Source: JAEXOD01 sp043805435 (GTDB lineage Bacteria > Bacteroidota > Ignavibacteria > Ignavibacteriales > Melioribacteraceae). Taken from it: a stretch of 64,000 nucleotides of DNA. Under the pieces are notes generated by a model, which was not told the DNA's origin, made no database searches, and saw nothing but the letters and a program-made list of their open reading frames with translations. The position numbers were made by a program, and so were the translations under genes. Within the stretch, counting starts at the first letter, position 1. Each line of letters opens with the position of its first letter. Shown in pieces: positions 1 through 9,706 of this stretch. The stretch is taken from positions 1-64,000 of the forward strand of contig JAZDHY010000010.1 in assembly GCA_043805435.1 (NCBI GenBank). Reading direction: 5' to 3'.

Positions 1-117
1 ACTATTCATAATTTCCTTTATGATACTCTTGATGATTTAAACAATGCTTTAGAAGAGGTTTATCAAAATATGAATACTATGGACTATAAAACTCTTTGCA
101 ATTGCAACTATTTATGA
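1..117 (+). CDS. C-terminal end of a probable IS630-family transposase (5' end outside window)
   Basis: An open frame enters from the left edge and stops at TGA 115-117, giving 38 residues. The tail reads roughly L-Y-D-T-L-D-D-L-N-N-A-L and ends in L-C-N-C-N-Y-L. IS630-type transposases typically end with an amphipathic helix of this sort followed by a short S/L-C-x-Y-x-L tail. The catalytic DDE residues would lie upstream and cannot be checked. The frame stops about 15 bases before the first in-frame codons of a kinase whose first PAS domain lacks its start, so the element may have landed inside that gene. The family assignment rests on a short tail and is tentative. Confidence 0.4.
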   Translation, partial: TIHNFLYDTLDDLNNALEEVYQNMNTMDYKTLCNCNYL

Positions 118-155
118 AATTACAACTTTAATCTTGTATTACTTATTGCGATGAT

Positions 156-1820
156 GTGGTAAAAAGTAGAGAAATATTTAATGAACTTTTAAATAATAAA
201 ATAAACGAAATACGATATAATAAACGTTACGTACATAAAAACGGAAAAATTATTTATGCAGAAATAAGTACCACTTTACAAAAAGATGAATTTGGAAGTC
301 CAATTTATTTAATTAGTGATATTATTGACATAACAGAGGAGTTTTTGATAAAAGCGGCACTTTTAGAAAGTGAACAAAAATATAAGATGCTGGCAGAAAC
401 AGCACATGAAGGAATAGTATTAATTAGTGCCAATATGAAGTTGTTATTTGTTAATACATATGCTGCCAATCTAATTGAAGAAGGTAGATATAAACCGGAA
501 GAATTATTACAAAAAAATATAATAAATAATATATTTAACATTAAAAATGATTTAATTTTGGAGGCCTTTAAAGTTAAAAAATCTGTTACAATTGAAACGG
601 AGACTATAATAAATGAAGAAATAATATATTTAGAAACAAAACTTGTTCCAATTGTTAAGGAAAACAATAGGGCCGATGCTATTTTAGGAATAGCAAGAGA
701 TGTAACAGAAAAGAAAATAATTCATAATAAATTACAAAAGACACAGGAAATGCTGCAATTGGTTATAAATACCATCCCTCAGCGTGTGTTTTGGAAGGAC
801 AAAAACAACCATTATTTGGGCTGCAATAAACAAACCGCCCAAGATGCCGGTTTTGATTCGGTAGAAGAAATGATTGGCAAAACAGATTACGATTGTATAT
901 GGGCAATTGAAGCAGAAAAGTATATTGCTGATGATAATGAAGTAGTGCGTTTAGGTAAACCAAAGTTTAATTTTGAAGAAAAATTAAAAAAGCAGGACGG
1001 TTATTATTGGATTAAAACAAGTAAAGTACCATTATTTAATTCGGGCGGCGACATATTTGCAGTTCTTGGCGTTTATGAGGATATTACGGAGAGAAAAAAA
1101 ACAGAGGAAGAATTAAAAGTAACTTTAGATAAATTAGAGAAATCGAACAAAGAATTAGAACAATTTGCCAACGTTGCTTCGCACGATTTACAGGAACCGC
1201 TGCGTATGGTAGCTAGTTACACACAGCTGTTAGAAAAAAAATATAAAGATCAATTGGATGAATCGGCCAACGAATATATCCATTATGCCGTTGATGGTGC
1301 AATGAGGATGCAAATATTAATTAATGATTTATTGGATTATTCAAGAATTACCACAAGAGGGAAAGAATTTACAAAGGTTAATTTATCGGTTGTGTTAGGC
1401 AGGGCAATAATAAATTTATATAACAAAATTAATGAAAAAAATGCAATAGTGGCAAATGGATTTTTACCAAATGTTTGGGGAGATGAAGTACAGCTTGTTA
1501 GAGTATTTCAAAATTTAATAGATAATTCGTTAAAATATTCGTCACACTTAACACCGGCAATATTTATCTCTTCTGAGGAACAGGAAACAGAATGGGTGAT
1601 AACAGTAAAAGATAATGGTATTGGTATAAATGAAGAATACAAAGAAAAAATATTTAAATTGTTTGAACGTCTTCATTCTTATAATGAGTACACTGGAACA
1701 GGAATAGGATTAACAATATGCAAAAAAATAATTGAAAGACATGGGGGAAGAATTTGGCTTGACACTTCCATAAAAGAGGGTGCGGCTTTTTGTTTTACAA
1801 TTAAAAAATATAAGGAATAA
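156..1820 (+). CDS. PAS-domain sensor histidine kinase, Cph1-like transmitter, probably 5'-truncated
   Basis: Soluble histidine kinase of 554 residues from a GTG start. The sequence opens in the middle of a PAS domain (residues 1 to about 60 match only its second half, ending D-I-T-E). Two complete PAS domains follow at about 68-190 and 198-312, the first ending in D-V-T-E-K and the second in D-I-T-E-R. The HisKA box is at about 330-400 with motif A-S-H-D-L-Q-E-P-L-R, and the HATPase domain at about 430-552 has D-N-G-I-G-I and G-T-G-I-G-L. The S-H-D-L-Q-E-P-L box is typical of kinases paired with Rcp1-type receivers, and such a receiver starts 4 bases after the stop. In-frame coding resemblance extends back to about 132, just after an in-frame TAA at 129-131, so the true N-terminus seems lost, perhaps to the transposase at the left edge. 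There is no membrane segment, so it probably senses a cytoplasmic signal. Confidence 0.85.
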   Translation: MVKSREIFNELLNNKINEIRYNKRYVHKNGKIIYAEISTTLQKDEFGSPIYLISDIIDITEEFLIKAALLESEQKYKMLAETAHEGIVLISANMKLLFVNTYAANLIEEGRYKPEELLQKNIINNIFNIKNDLILEAFKVKKSVTIETETIINEEIIYLETKLVPIVKENNRADAILGIARDVTEKKIIHNKLQKTQEMLQLVINTIPQRVFWKDKNNHYLGCNKQTAQDAGFDSVEEMIGKTDYDCIWAIEAEKYIADDNEVVRLGKPKFNFEEKLKKQDGYYWIKTSKVPLFNSGGDIFAVLGVYEDITERKKTEEELKVTLDKLEKSNKELEQFANVASHDLQEPLRMVASYTQLLEKKYKDQLDESANEYIHYAVDGAMRMQILINDLLDYSRITTRGKEFTKVNLSVVLGRAIINLYNKINEKNAIVANGFLPNVWGDEVQLVRVFQNLIDNSLKYSSHLTPAIFISSEEQETEWVITVKDNGIGINEEYKEKIFKLFERLHSYNEYTGTGIGLTICKKIIERHGGRIWLDTSIKEGAAFCFTIKKYKE

Positions 1821-1823
1821 GTT

Positions 1824-2270
1824 ATGAATAATATAACTAGCGGGTATCCGGTAGAAATACTTTTAGTTGAAGATAATCCCGGAGATGTAAAGTTAACGCA
1901 GCTGGCATTATTGGAAACAAAAGTTAACAATAATTTACATGTTGCAACAGATGGCCTTGAGGCTATGGAATTTATTTATAAAAAAGGCAAATACAGCGAT
2001 GCCCCGCGACCTGATATAATATTATTAGACTTAAATTTACCCAAAAAGGACGGCAGAGAAGTTTTGGAAGAAATTAAAAAAGATGAAAACTTTAAACGCA
2101 TTCCTATTGTTATACTTACATCATCAAAAGCAGAAGAAGATATAATTAAATCGTATAACTTACATGCAAATTGTTATATAACAAAACCATTGGACTTATT
2201 ACAGTTTTTGGAAATAATTAAATCTATAGAAAACTTTTGGTTGACGATTGTAAAACTGCCGCCAGATTGA
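1824..2270 (+). CDS. Rcp1-type single-domain response regulator
   Basis: Stand-alone receiver of 148 residues. The acidic pocket is E16-D17, the phosphoacceptor is D69 in L-L-D-L-N-L-P, the T/S switch is T99 in I-L-T-S-S, and the conserved lysine is K121 in T-K-P. The D-N-P-G-D motif after the acidic pair and the N-L-P-K-K-D-G-R-E segment mark the Rcp1/CheY-like subgroup that takes phosphate from Cph1-like kinases. It starts 4 bases after the upstream kinase, so the two are almost certainly cotranscribed and are likely cognate. There is no output domain; it would act by protein contact or as a relay to the hybrid kinase next downstream. Confidence 0.9.
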   Translation: MNNITSGYPVEILLVEDNPGDVKLTQLALLETKVNNNLHVATDGLEAMEFIYKKGKYSDAPRPDIILLDLNLPKKDGREVLEEIKKDENFKRIPIVILTSSKAEEDIIKSYNLHANCYITKPLDLLQFLEIIKSIENFWLTIVKLPPD

Positions 2271-2290
2271 GTAAAAAGTAGAGGAAAAAT

Positions 2291-4723
2291 ATGGACAATA
2301 TAAAGATTAGTGTTTTGCTTGTGGAAGATAATCCGGGTGATGCACTTTTAATTAAAGAGATGCTTTTTGATATAAAATCAATAAATTATGAATTAATAAT
2401 AAACGAATCACTAAAACAGACCAAAGAATATTTAAACAAAATAAATCCGGACGTGTTGTTGATTGATCTATCGTTGCCGGATAGTAAGGGCATTGACACA
2501 TTTTTAAAAATAAGTGAAATATACTATGATAAACCATTAATTATACTATCGGGCAATAATGACGAAGAAATATCTTGTTTGGCGGTGCAAAAAGGTGCAC
2601 AGGATTATTTGTTAAAAGGCAAAATTGATGAGACTATATTAAATAGAAGTATTTTATATGCAATAGAAAGAAAAAAACTTGAAACAGCGGTAAAGGAGAG
2701 CGAACAAAAATTTAAACTGCTTGCAGATAATGCACCCATGTTTATCTGGATGGCGGATATAAACAGGAATGGTATATATTTTAATAAACCATGGTTAAAT
2801 TATGTGGGAAAATCAATTACCGAATTAGAGGGTAAAGATTGGATTGAATATATTCATGAAAATGATAAAGAAACGGTAAAAACAATCTATAATAAAGCTT
2901 TCAAAAATAAAGAATTGTTCAATGTGGAATATAGATTAAAAGGGTATGATGAAAAATATATTTGTGTTATTGAAAGAGGGGCACCATATTACTCAATTAG
3001 CGGCCAATTTCTTGGATTTATTGGGTCAAGTTTGGATATTACTGAAAGAAAAACAACAGAAAAAGAGTTAGAAAAAAGCAAACTAAAATATAAATTTTTA
3101 GCTAAAAACAGTACTGATGTAATTTGGGCATTAAATTTACATCTTAAAACGCTTTTTGTTAGTCCGTCTATCAAAAAATTTTTAGGTTATACCATAGAAG
3201 AATTTTTGGAGCTTCCAATAGAAAAATATATAACAAAACCATCAGTTGAAGTTATTAAAAATAAATTAGAAAAAGCAATTGAAGATTATTATAAAAACGA
3301 ACAACAACAAAACTCAGTTGGAGAAATTTTTGAGATCGAATTTATAACTAAAGATAAAGAAATTGTATTTGGGGAAGTGCATACAAAACTCAATTTGGAT
3401 GAAGCGGAAAATGTATTAACAATAACCGGTATTACAAGAGATATAACAGCCAGAAAAATAGCAGAAGAAAATATAAAAAATTATCAAAACAAACTTGAAT
3501 TATTATCCAAAACAGCAATGTCATTTATGCAATATCAAAGTGGTGAAAATTTATATTCCTTAATTGGTAAAAATTTAAGTCTATTTGTTGAAGATGCGTA
3601 TATAATAATTAATTCGATAAATAACAAAACAAGTACAACTGAGGCAATTGTTGGGTTTTTTGATAAGGCGGACATGATAAATGGAATAATGAATAAAAAG
3701 GTCATAGGGTTGGAAATTCAATTAAAAGAAGAAGCATATTTAAAATTAAAAGAGGGCCGGTTAATAACTTTACCAAATGGAATGCGTGACTTGTTATTGG
3801 ACTCTGTACCTAACGTTATTAGTCTTTCGCTTGAAAAATTACTTAATATTGGACAAATAAGTATTGTGGGAATGAATAATAAAGACAAATTAGTAGCAAG
3901 TGCAGTCATTTTACTTAAAAAGGGAAAAATTCTAAAAGAAAAAGACCTAGTTGAAGCATTTGTTCATCAAGCAGCCATAACAATACAAAGGAAAAGATCG
4001 GAGGAGGATTTATTACATTCCGAAGAAAAATTAAGAGAAATGAATATTTCTAAAGATAAGTTGTTTTCTATAATATCGCACGATTTGCGCAGCCCGTTTC
4101 AGGGAGTATTAGGTTATATGGATATTTTAACCAAAGACTACGATATAATGGATAAATCGGAAATAAAACCAATAATAAGTGAATTAAAAAAAATGCTGGG
4201 ATACCAATACGAATTGTTGGAAAAACTTTTAAGCTGGGCAAATTTACAGCGGGGGAAGACGACATTTATTATCGAAAAAATTGATGTTCGTAATATTTCG
4301 GAAGACCTAATTTTGATGCTGAAAGTTAATGCCGATAATAAAGGAATTGAGTTAAAAAATACAATTACAGAAGATATAATAGTAAAAGCTGATATTCAAA
4401 TGTTTAAATCAATTTTTAGTAATTTATTAACTAATGCCGTAAAATTTACAAACAAAGGAGGGAAGGTTAATATTGGTGCAATCAAAAATAACAACAATAC
4501 GGAATTTATAATTACAGATAATGGTGTTGGAATGACAAAAGAAGAGATTGACGGGTTGTTTGATATAGACGAGCAAAAGTCTAAATTAGGTACCGAACAT
4601 GAACGGGGTACCGGGCTTGGATTAATTTTGTGTAAAGAATTTATAGAAAAAAACGAAGGGAAAATATGGGTTATAAGTGAAGTAAATAAAGGAACCGAAT
4701 TTCACTTTACACTTCCATGCTGA
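2291..4723 (+). CDS. REC-PAS-PAS-GAF-like hybrid histidine kinase
   Basis: Kinase of 810 residues with an N-terminal receiver: acidic pair E12-D13, phosphoacceptor D59 in L-I-D-L-S-L-P, and K-G-K at the end of the domain. PAS domains follow at about 138-260 (ending D-I-T-E-R-K) and 265-395 (ending D-I-T-A-R-K). A GAF-like segment spans about 400-570, a HisKA domain about 590-660 with I-S-H-D-L-R-S-P-F, and a HATPase about 690-808 with D-N-G-V-G-M and G-T-G-L-G-L. No membrane segment is seen. It starts 20 bases after the single-domain receiver, making a three-gene signalling operon. The N-terminal receiver would let another kinase gate this one. The 3' end overlaps the convergent TPR kinase by 17 bases. 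Confidence 0.88.
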   Translation: MDNIKISVLLVEDNPGDALLIKEMLFDIKSINYELIINESLKQTKEYLNKINPDVLLIDLSLPDSKGIDTFLKISEIYYDKPLIILSGNNDEEISCLAVQKGAQDYLLKGKIDETILNRSILYAIERKKLETAVKESEQKFKLLADNAPMFIWMADINRNGIYFNKPWLNYVGKSITELEGKDWIEYIHENDKETVKTIYNKAFKNKELFNVEYRLKGYDEKYICVIERGAPYYSISGQFLGFIGSSLDITERKTTEKELEKSKLKYKFLAKNSTDVIWALNLHLKTLFVSPSIKKFLGYTIEEFLELPIEKYITKPSVEVIKNKLEKAIEDYYKNEQQQNSVGEIFEIEFITKDKEIVFGEVHTKLNLDEAENVLTITGITRDITARKIAEENIKNYQNKLELLSKTAMSFMQYQSGENLYSLIGKNLSLFVEDAYIIINSINNKTSTTEAIVGFFDKADMINGIMNKKVIGLEIQLKEEAYLKLKEGRLITLPNGMRDLLLDSVPNVISLSLEKLLNIGQISIVGMNNKDKLVASAVILLKKGKILKEKDLVEAFVHQAAITIQRKRSEEDLLHSEEKLREMNISKDKLFSIISHDLRSPFQGVLGYMDILTKDYDIMDKSEIKPIISELKKMLGYQYELLEKLLSWANLQRGKTTFIIEKIDVRNISEDLILMLKVNADNKGIELKNTITEDIIVKADIQMFKSIFSNLLTNAVKFTNKGGKVNIGAIKNNNNTEFIITDNGVGMTKEEIDGLFDIDEQKSKLGTEHERGTGLGLILCKEFIEKNEGKIWVISEVNKGTEFHFTLPC

Positions 4724-7130
4724 TACTTAATCTTGGTAATGTAATTATAAAAGTAGAGCCTTTATCCGGTAAACTTTGCACCGCAATAGTGCCGTTATGC
4801 CACTCAATCATTTCTTTGCATAATAACAAACCTAGTCCGGTTCCTTTTTCGTTATTAGTTCCGGGTGTAGATATAGTTGTTGTAATTTTAAATAAACTGT
4901 TTACTTTTTCCTCATTCATGCCAACCCCGGTATCAGAAATAATAATAATTACATTCGAATCTGATATCGAGGCACTTAGGTCAATCTTTCCGCCGGGTTT
5001 AGTAAATTTTATACCGTTTGTAATTAAATTAACAAGTATTGAGCTGATCATTTTTCTATCAGCAAAAATTTCAAATTTATTGTCAACAGTAGAATTAAGA
5101 GAAATATTCTTTTTAAAAGCAAGTCCCTTTATAAGGTTAAAAACGTCAATTTGTAAATCGTAAAAATTAAACTTTTCGGGAACAAACTGAATTCGTCCTG
5201 CTTCAAATCGGGTCCAGTTTAACAAATTTTCAATAAGATTAAATAAATTTTGCGCAGAGGTTTCAATAGTACCAACATATTCTTTAATTTCATCTTTAGA
5301 TAAATAATCAAGTTCGCTTAATATAAAAGAAGTAAACCCAAGCAATCCCTGAAAGGGGCTTTTTAAATCGTGAGAAATCATTGAATAAAACTTGTCTTTA
5401 CTTTTATTGATTTCTTCCAGTTCCTTTGAATAAACAATTAAGTCTTCTTCTTTACTTTTCCGCTTATTTGCATTTGCAATAATTTGTGCAGTAAGTTTAT
5501 AAACACCAAGTACTTCTTCATCAATTTTGTTTATGGCCGATTCTTTCCCAAATCCAATTACTCCCCAAAATGTATTTTCAAGTTTAATAGGAATAAAAAC
5601 GATTGATTTAATTCCTGCCTCGTTTAAGCCATTTTTAAATAAAGTAAAAGAATGAGTAATAGGTGCATTAAATTCGTCAATAATAATTGGTATATCATTA
5701 TTTAACTTAGCCATCACCAATTCAAGATCTTTAACTTGAATCTCTGTAATTTTATTAATAAACATATGATCCTTTGACCAGTTATGTTTAAAACTAAAAC
5801 TCTCTTGATTTTTTGACAAAACAAATACAAAGCTGCATCTGTTTTCTGCAAAAATAGTGATAAACCGAAGAGTGTTTCTTATTTCCCAATCAATTTGATC
5901 GACACTTAGATTAATTAGCTTAGAAGAAGCAGCACTCAAAAATTCTATAAATTTTACTCTGGTTCTTAATTGCGAAGCGGTTTCGGTTAGTAATTTATGC
6001 GATTTACGTTTGATGCGATATCTATTGGAAACTAAAAATATAATAAACAAAAAAACAGAAGCCAGTATTATAAAATAATTTTGTTGAAGTTTATATGTGT
6101 TAAGTAAATATTCGTTTTCGTTTTTCTTTTGATCCGTTTCGTATTTAATGCGCAGTTCGGCTATCTTTTGAAGTCTTTCTTCCTTTCTTAACTGTTCGTT
6201 GGCCTTTAAAAATAAATTTTTATACTTTGAACTTTTATTAAGATCGTGTTTGTAAAAATAAGCATATGTTAACAGTAAATAACCATCTGCAAGTAGTTTA
6301 TGATGCTTAATCTGCAAAGCAAGACTTATACTTTCATTTAACAATTCAATTGCCTTATCTGTATTACCTAAATTTAAATTTGTGCTTGCTAAGTTTTGAA
6401 GGGTGTTAATAATATCATTTGTTTTACCAAGATTTCGTTTAATTACAAGTGATTTTTCGTAATATTCAAGTGCAGCTTTATAATCGTTAATTGTTTCCTT
6501 TAAGTAACCAATATTGTTTAATATTTTGGAAATGCCAGTTAAATTTTTATTTCTTTCAAAAATATCTAAGGCTTTGTTATAGAATTCAAATGCTTTATCA
6601 TAATTGTTAATTGCATTATAAACAGTACCCAAATTATTGTAAATATTGGCTAAGGATTTTTCATCATCGCTTTGGAAGCAATATTTTAAAGCTTTATTAA
6701 AATACTTTAACGCAATGTTATACTCCTCTATTTTTATATAAATAATACCAACATTATTATAAGATGTTGATATTGTTTGAGGAGTACCATATTTGAGGTC
6801 TATCTGGAGAGCTTCTAAAAAAAATGACAATGCTTTATCGTATGTGTCAAAATTGCGGTATGCCGAACCAAGCAGACGTAAAGAGTTTGAAATTCCCTTA
6901 TAATATTTAATCTCCTTAGCCGATTTTAATGCTTTTTCTGCTAAATTAATTGAAATGGTTATTGACGTGTTAATATTAGACTCGGCAGAATCAATAATTC
7001 TATCAATAGATTCAGCTTTCCCTTTATTAACAGTAGTTCCGCTTAATGAATCTATTAAAGAAACTCGTTGCGGAATTATTACAGTTGTAGCGAAAATTAA
7101 AACAAATAATATGCTTTTCATTATAATCAT
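4707..7130 (-). CDS. TPR-repeat sensor histidine kinase with GAF domain
   Basis: Kinase of 807 residues. A hydrophobic signal sequence at the N-terminus is followed by a periplasmic stretch of about six tetratricopeptide repeats (about 60-290; recurring N-N-I/L-G and Y-x-K-A-L-x-F/Y units), which probably bind a protein partner. One membrane helix (about 352-372) precedes a basic linker. A GAF-like domain covers about 395-545. HisKA (about 560-630) carries I-S-H-D-L-K-S-P-F-Q, and HATPase (about 670-800) carries D-T-G-V-G-M and G-T-G-L-G-L. The architecture is common in Bacteroidota. The start may be the ATG 9 bases downstream at 7121; neither has a clear ribosome binding site. Its end overlaps the convergent hybrid kinase by 17 bases. 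No response regulator is adjacent on the same strand. Confidence 0.87.
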   Translation of the reverse strand: MIIMKSILFVLIFATTVIIPQRVSLIDSLSGTTVNKGKAESIDRIIDSAESNINTSITISINLAEKALKSAKEIKYYKGISNSLRLLGSAYRNFDTYDKALSFFLEALQIDLKYGTPQTISTSYNNVGIIYIKIEEYNIALKYFNKALKYCFQSDDEKSLANIYNNLGTVYNAINNYDKAFEFYNKALDIFERNKNLTGISKILNNIGYLKETINDYKAALEYYEKSLVIKRNLGKTNDIINTLQNLASTNLNLGNTDKAIELLNESISLALQIKHHKLLADGYLLLTYAYFYKHDLNKSSKYKNLFLKANEQLRKEERLQKIAELRIKYETDQKKNENEYLLNTYKLQQNYFIILASVFLFIIFLVSNRYRIKRKSHKLLTETASQLRTRVKFIEFLSAASSKLINLSVDQIDWEIRNTLRFITIFAENRCSFVFVLSKNQESFSFKHNWSKDHMFINKITEIQVKDLELVMAKLNNDIPIIIDEFNAPITHSFTLFKNGLNEAGIKSIVFIPIKLENTFWGVIGFGKESAINKIDEEVLGVYKLTAQIIANANKRKSKEEDLIVYSKELEEINKSKDKFYSMISHDLKSPFQGLLGFTSFILSELDYLSKDEIKEYVGTIETSAQNLFNLIENLLNWTRFEAGRIQFVPEKFNFYDLQIDVFNLIKGLAFKKNISLNSTVDNKFEIFADRKMISSILVNLITNGIKFTKPGGKIDLSASISDSNVIIIISDTGVGMNEEKVNSLFKITTTISTPGTNNEKGTGLGLLLCKEMIEWHNGTIAVQSLPDKGSTFIITLPRLSISMEV

Positions 7131-7390
7131 ATTTTATGATTATTTTATTTATGGGACTTTAATTATTAAAATACAAACAAATAATATTTTAATACTTAAT
7201 ATAACTAGTTTTTGGAATTATCTAAAAAAATATTAAGTAAACCGGTGTAAATAAAATCCAAATGTTTTACACATAAACTAAGTTTATAAAAAAATACAGA
7301 TATATAAAATAAAAGTTTACAATTACTAAAAAAATATTTAACTTACAAATGATACAATTAGTATTGATTTATTTAAAATACGAGGTGAAA

Positions 7391-8344
7391 ATGTCTAACA
7401 AAAAAAAGCACAAAAAAAAAGGGCACAAAGAGGACGAACCGGAAATTGAATTAGAAAAAAAAGCAGATATTGAACCAAAAGAAGAAAAAGAAAAAAACCA
7501 CAAAAAAAAAGAACATAATGAGGCTGAACAACTTATTGAATTGAAAGAAAAAAACCATTCAAAAAAAAGTAAAATGAACAAAAACGAGTATGAAAAAGAA
7601 TTAGAAAAATATCAAATCGAATTAGTTAAAATGCAAGAATGGGTAAAATTTAAAGGGCTAAAAATTGTAGTCGTTTTTGAAGGACGTGACGCCGCCGGAA
7701 AAGGGGGAGCTATTAAAGCTATTACCCAAACTTTAAATCCAAGGTCGTGCCGAGTTGTTGCCTTAGTTAAACCAACCGAAAGAGAAAGAACGCAATGGTA
7801 TTTTCAAAGATATGCTTATCATTTACCCGGTGCCGGTGAAATAGTTTTATTTGATAGAAGCTGGTATAACAGAGCCGGAGTTGAAAGAGTGATGGGCTTT
7901 TGTACTGATGCTGAATATAGGGAGTTTTTACGCAGCTGCCCGGAATTTGAAAGAATGCTTACACGTTCGGATATCTTATTGGTAAAATATTGGTTTTCGG
8001 TTAGTGATGAGGAACAAGAAAAAAGATTTCAAGACAGAATTAATGATCCTACTAAACAATGGAAATTGAGCCCAATGGATATTGAAGCCCGTTCTAAATG
8101 GGTGGAATACTCAAAAGCAAAAGATGAAATGTTTGCTTATACAGATATAAAACAAGCTCCTTGGTATGTTGTCGATTCGGATGATAAAAGAAGAGCCCGG
8201 CTAAATTTGATTTCGCATTTGTTATCGCTTATACCATACGAAGAAATCGAAAATCCTGAAATTGTATTGCCTGAAAGACAAAAAAATACAGGATATGTTA
8301 GACCGCCAATAAGTGATCAAACCTTTATTCCCAAACTGTACTAA
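7391..8344 (+). CDS. ppk2: polyphosphate kinase 2 (PPK2)
   Basis: Transfers phosphate between polyphosphate and nucleoside diphosphates in the cytoplasm. The core has Walker A G-R-D-A-A-G-K-G-G at about residues 97-105 and Walker B/lid D-R-S-W-Y-N-R-A-G-V-E, both diagnostic of PPK2. The W-K-L-S-P-M-D and P-W-Y-V-V-D-S-D-D-K segments at the C-terminal side also fit. I chose ATG 7391 because GAGGTG sits 5 bases upstream; the frame runs back to 7349 without a better site. This gives 317 residues. The first 70 or so residues are an unusual lysine/histidine/glutamate tail with two rounds of an H-K-K-K-x-H-x-E pattern, probably disordered. The gene stands alone and is followed by a terminator. Confidence 0.93.
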   Translation: MSNKKKHKKKGHKEDEPEIELEKKADIEPKEEKEKNHKKKEHNEAEQLIELKEKNHSKKSKMNKNEYEKELEKYQIELVKMQEWVKFKGLKIVVVFEGRDAAGKGGAIKAITQTLNPRSCRVVALVKPTERERTQWYFQRYAYHLPGAGEIVLFDRSWYNRAGVERVMGFCTDAEYREFLRSCPEFERMLTRSDILLVKYWFSVSDEEQEKRFQDRINDPTKQWKLSPMDIEARSKWVEYSKAKDEMFAYTDIKQAPWYVVDSDDKRRARLNLISHLLSLIPYEEIENPEIVLPERQKNTGYVRPPISDQTFIPKLY

Positions 8345-8392
8345 TAAAAAAATATAAGAAAATTTTTTAAGCAATCGGTATATAAGTTCCTC

Positions 8393-8418
8393 TTAGTCCG
8401 CTAATTGGGGCGGACTAA
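8393..8418 (+). terminator. stem-loop, probable rho-independent terminator after ppk2
   Basis: TTAGTCCGC (8393-8401) and GCGGACTAA (8410-8418) form a perfect 9 bp stem with an 8-base loop, followed by a T-rich run with interspersed G. It lies about 50 bases after the ppk2 stop. Confidence 0.65.
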
Positions 8419-8591
8419 TTGTTTTGTTTGAATAATTTTTGTGGGCGTTGCGATAGATTTTCTTTAGGCTTTCCTTTGATAAAGAAAAAATCATGAAAAA
8501 TAGTGTTCAAATGCTATTTTATTTGCAGTTAATAATTGTAAATTTATTTTGGTATTTATTAAGATAAATAATTTTTTTATTTCGGATTTTC

Positions 8592-9623
8592 ATGACTAAT
8601 GGAATGAAATTTTTTTTAAGGAAAATATTTCAATTTATTGCTATACCTTTTCTTTTATATGCAATAACATATTTTTTAATTCCTAGAGAGTTATATCAAA
8701 CTAGTGAATTGATGTTTTGGAAAAATATTTTTGGTTGGGAACATAGAATTAATGTAAATCCTTCTTTTAATAAAGCATCTTATAATATAGTCATTGGAGA
8801 TTCACGTAGTCAGCATGGATTAAATGCTAAAAAAATAAATGCCATTAATTTATCTTTAGGTGGAACAACACCTGTTGAGGGGTACTATTTATTAAAAGAA
8901 ATTTTAAGTACAACCAAAATAGATACAGTATATTGTTCTTATGCGGCATTTCACATTTTTTATCAAGATTGTTTTTTTAATAGAACAGTATATTATGATA
9001 TAGTTGATGACAACTTTATTAAAAATGTTATAGATAAATCTTTAGAGCTTGGTGATCCAAACTATATAATAAATCCGCATAAAAATCTGAAATTTACTTT
9101 GTTAAATTTTGAATACCAAACAATGGGATCACTAAAAATATCGAGAAAATTAAAGGATTTTTATGAATTTATTAGATTTGGTCCGAAAAATATTTTCGAT
9201 AATTTATTATCAAGCAATTTCTCTGATTTTCGGTTTGAGACCGGATATAATAATTTCGGTTCACAAAATGTTATTAGCAGCAATAAGGAAAACATAATTA
9301 CACTGGAATGGAAATTTAATGAAAGACGGCTAAAAAAATCGGAGATAAATCAAATTTATTTAGATCTTCTAATTCGTTTATGCAAATCGCATGGAATTAT
9401 TTGCTATTTTATTGTTGTCCCTATTCCGGAAAATTCTATTAAACCTAATGAAGTTTTTTTTAATAAATATATTAATGTTCTAAAAAATAAATTTACTTCT
9501 AATAAACTAATTTGTAATTCATTGTTTTATCCAAATTCCTGCTTTAAAGATGAATCACACTTAAATAAAAAAGGAGTTGATAGATTTACAAATGCAGTAA
9601 AAAGAGCATTAAATAAACGATAG
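8592..9623 (+). CDS. SGNH-hydrolase-like membrane-anchored protein, function unknown
   Basis: Protein of 343 residues with one N-terminal membrane helix (about 10-28) and an extracytoplasmic body. The segment N-I-V-I-G-D-S-R-S-Q-H-G-L at about 65-77 resembles the block I serine motif of SGNH/DltD/AlgX-like proteins. Near the C-terminus F-K-D-E-S-H-L-N-K-K-G (about 316-326) matches the D-x-x-H catalytic block. A central I-N-L-S-L-G-G-T-T block fits the glycine-containing second block. Family members often act as O-acetyl transferases or esterases on surface polymers, but nothing nearby fixes a substrate. The codon use is very AT-rich. It is preceded by 247 bases and is not part of an obvious operon. 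The fold is likely; the activity is unknown. Confidence 0.65.
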   Translation: MTNGMKFFLRKIFQFIAIPFLLYAITYFLIPRELYQTSELMFWKNIFGWEHRINVNPSFNKASYNIVIGDSRSQHGLNAKKINAINLSLGGTTPVEGYYLLKEILSTTKIDTVYCSYAAFHIFYQDCFFNRTVYYDIVDDNFIKNVIDKSLELGDPNYIINPHKNLKFTLLNFEYQTMGSLKISRKLKDFYEFIRFGPKNIFDNLLSSNFSDFRFETGYNNFGSQNVISSNKENIITLEWKFNERRLKKSEINQIYLDLLIRLCKSHGIICYFIVVPIPENSIKPNEVFFNKYINVLKNKFTSNKLICNSLFYPNSCFKDESHLNKKGVDRFTNAVKRALNKR

Positions 9624-9706
9624 TTTTATGATAGAATTATTATTAATCTCTAATAACTTATTAACTGCCTAAAATAAGGATAAATTGATAAATGGACAAA
9701 AAGGAA

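Noticed and set aside
4717..5163. A 148-residue plus-strand frame inside the TPR kinase
   Set aside because: It is antisense to the conserved HATPase domain, with no ribosome site and no family resemblance.
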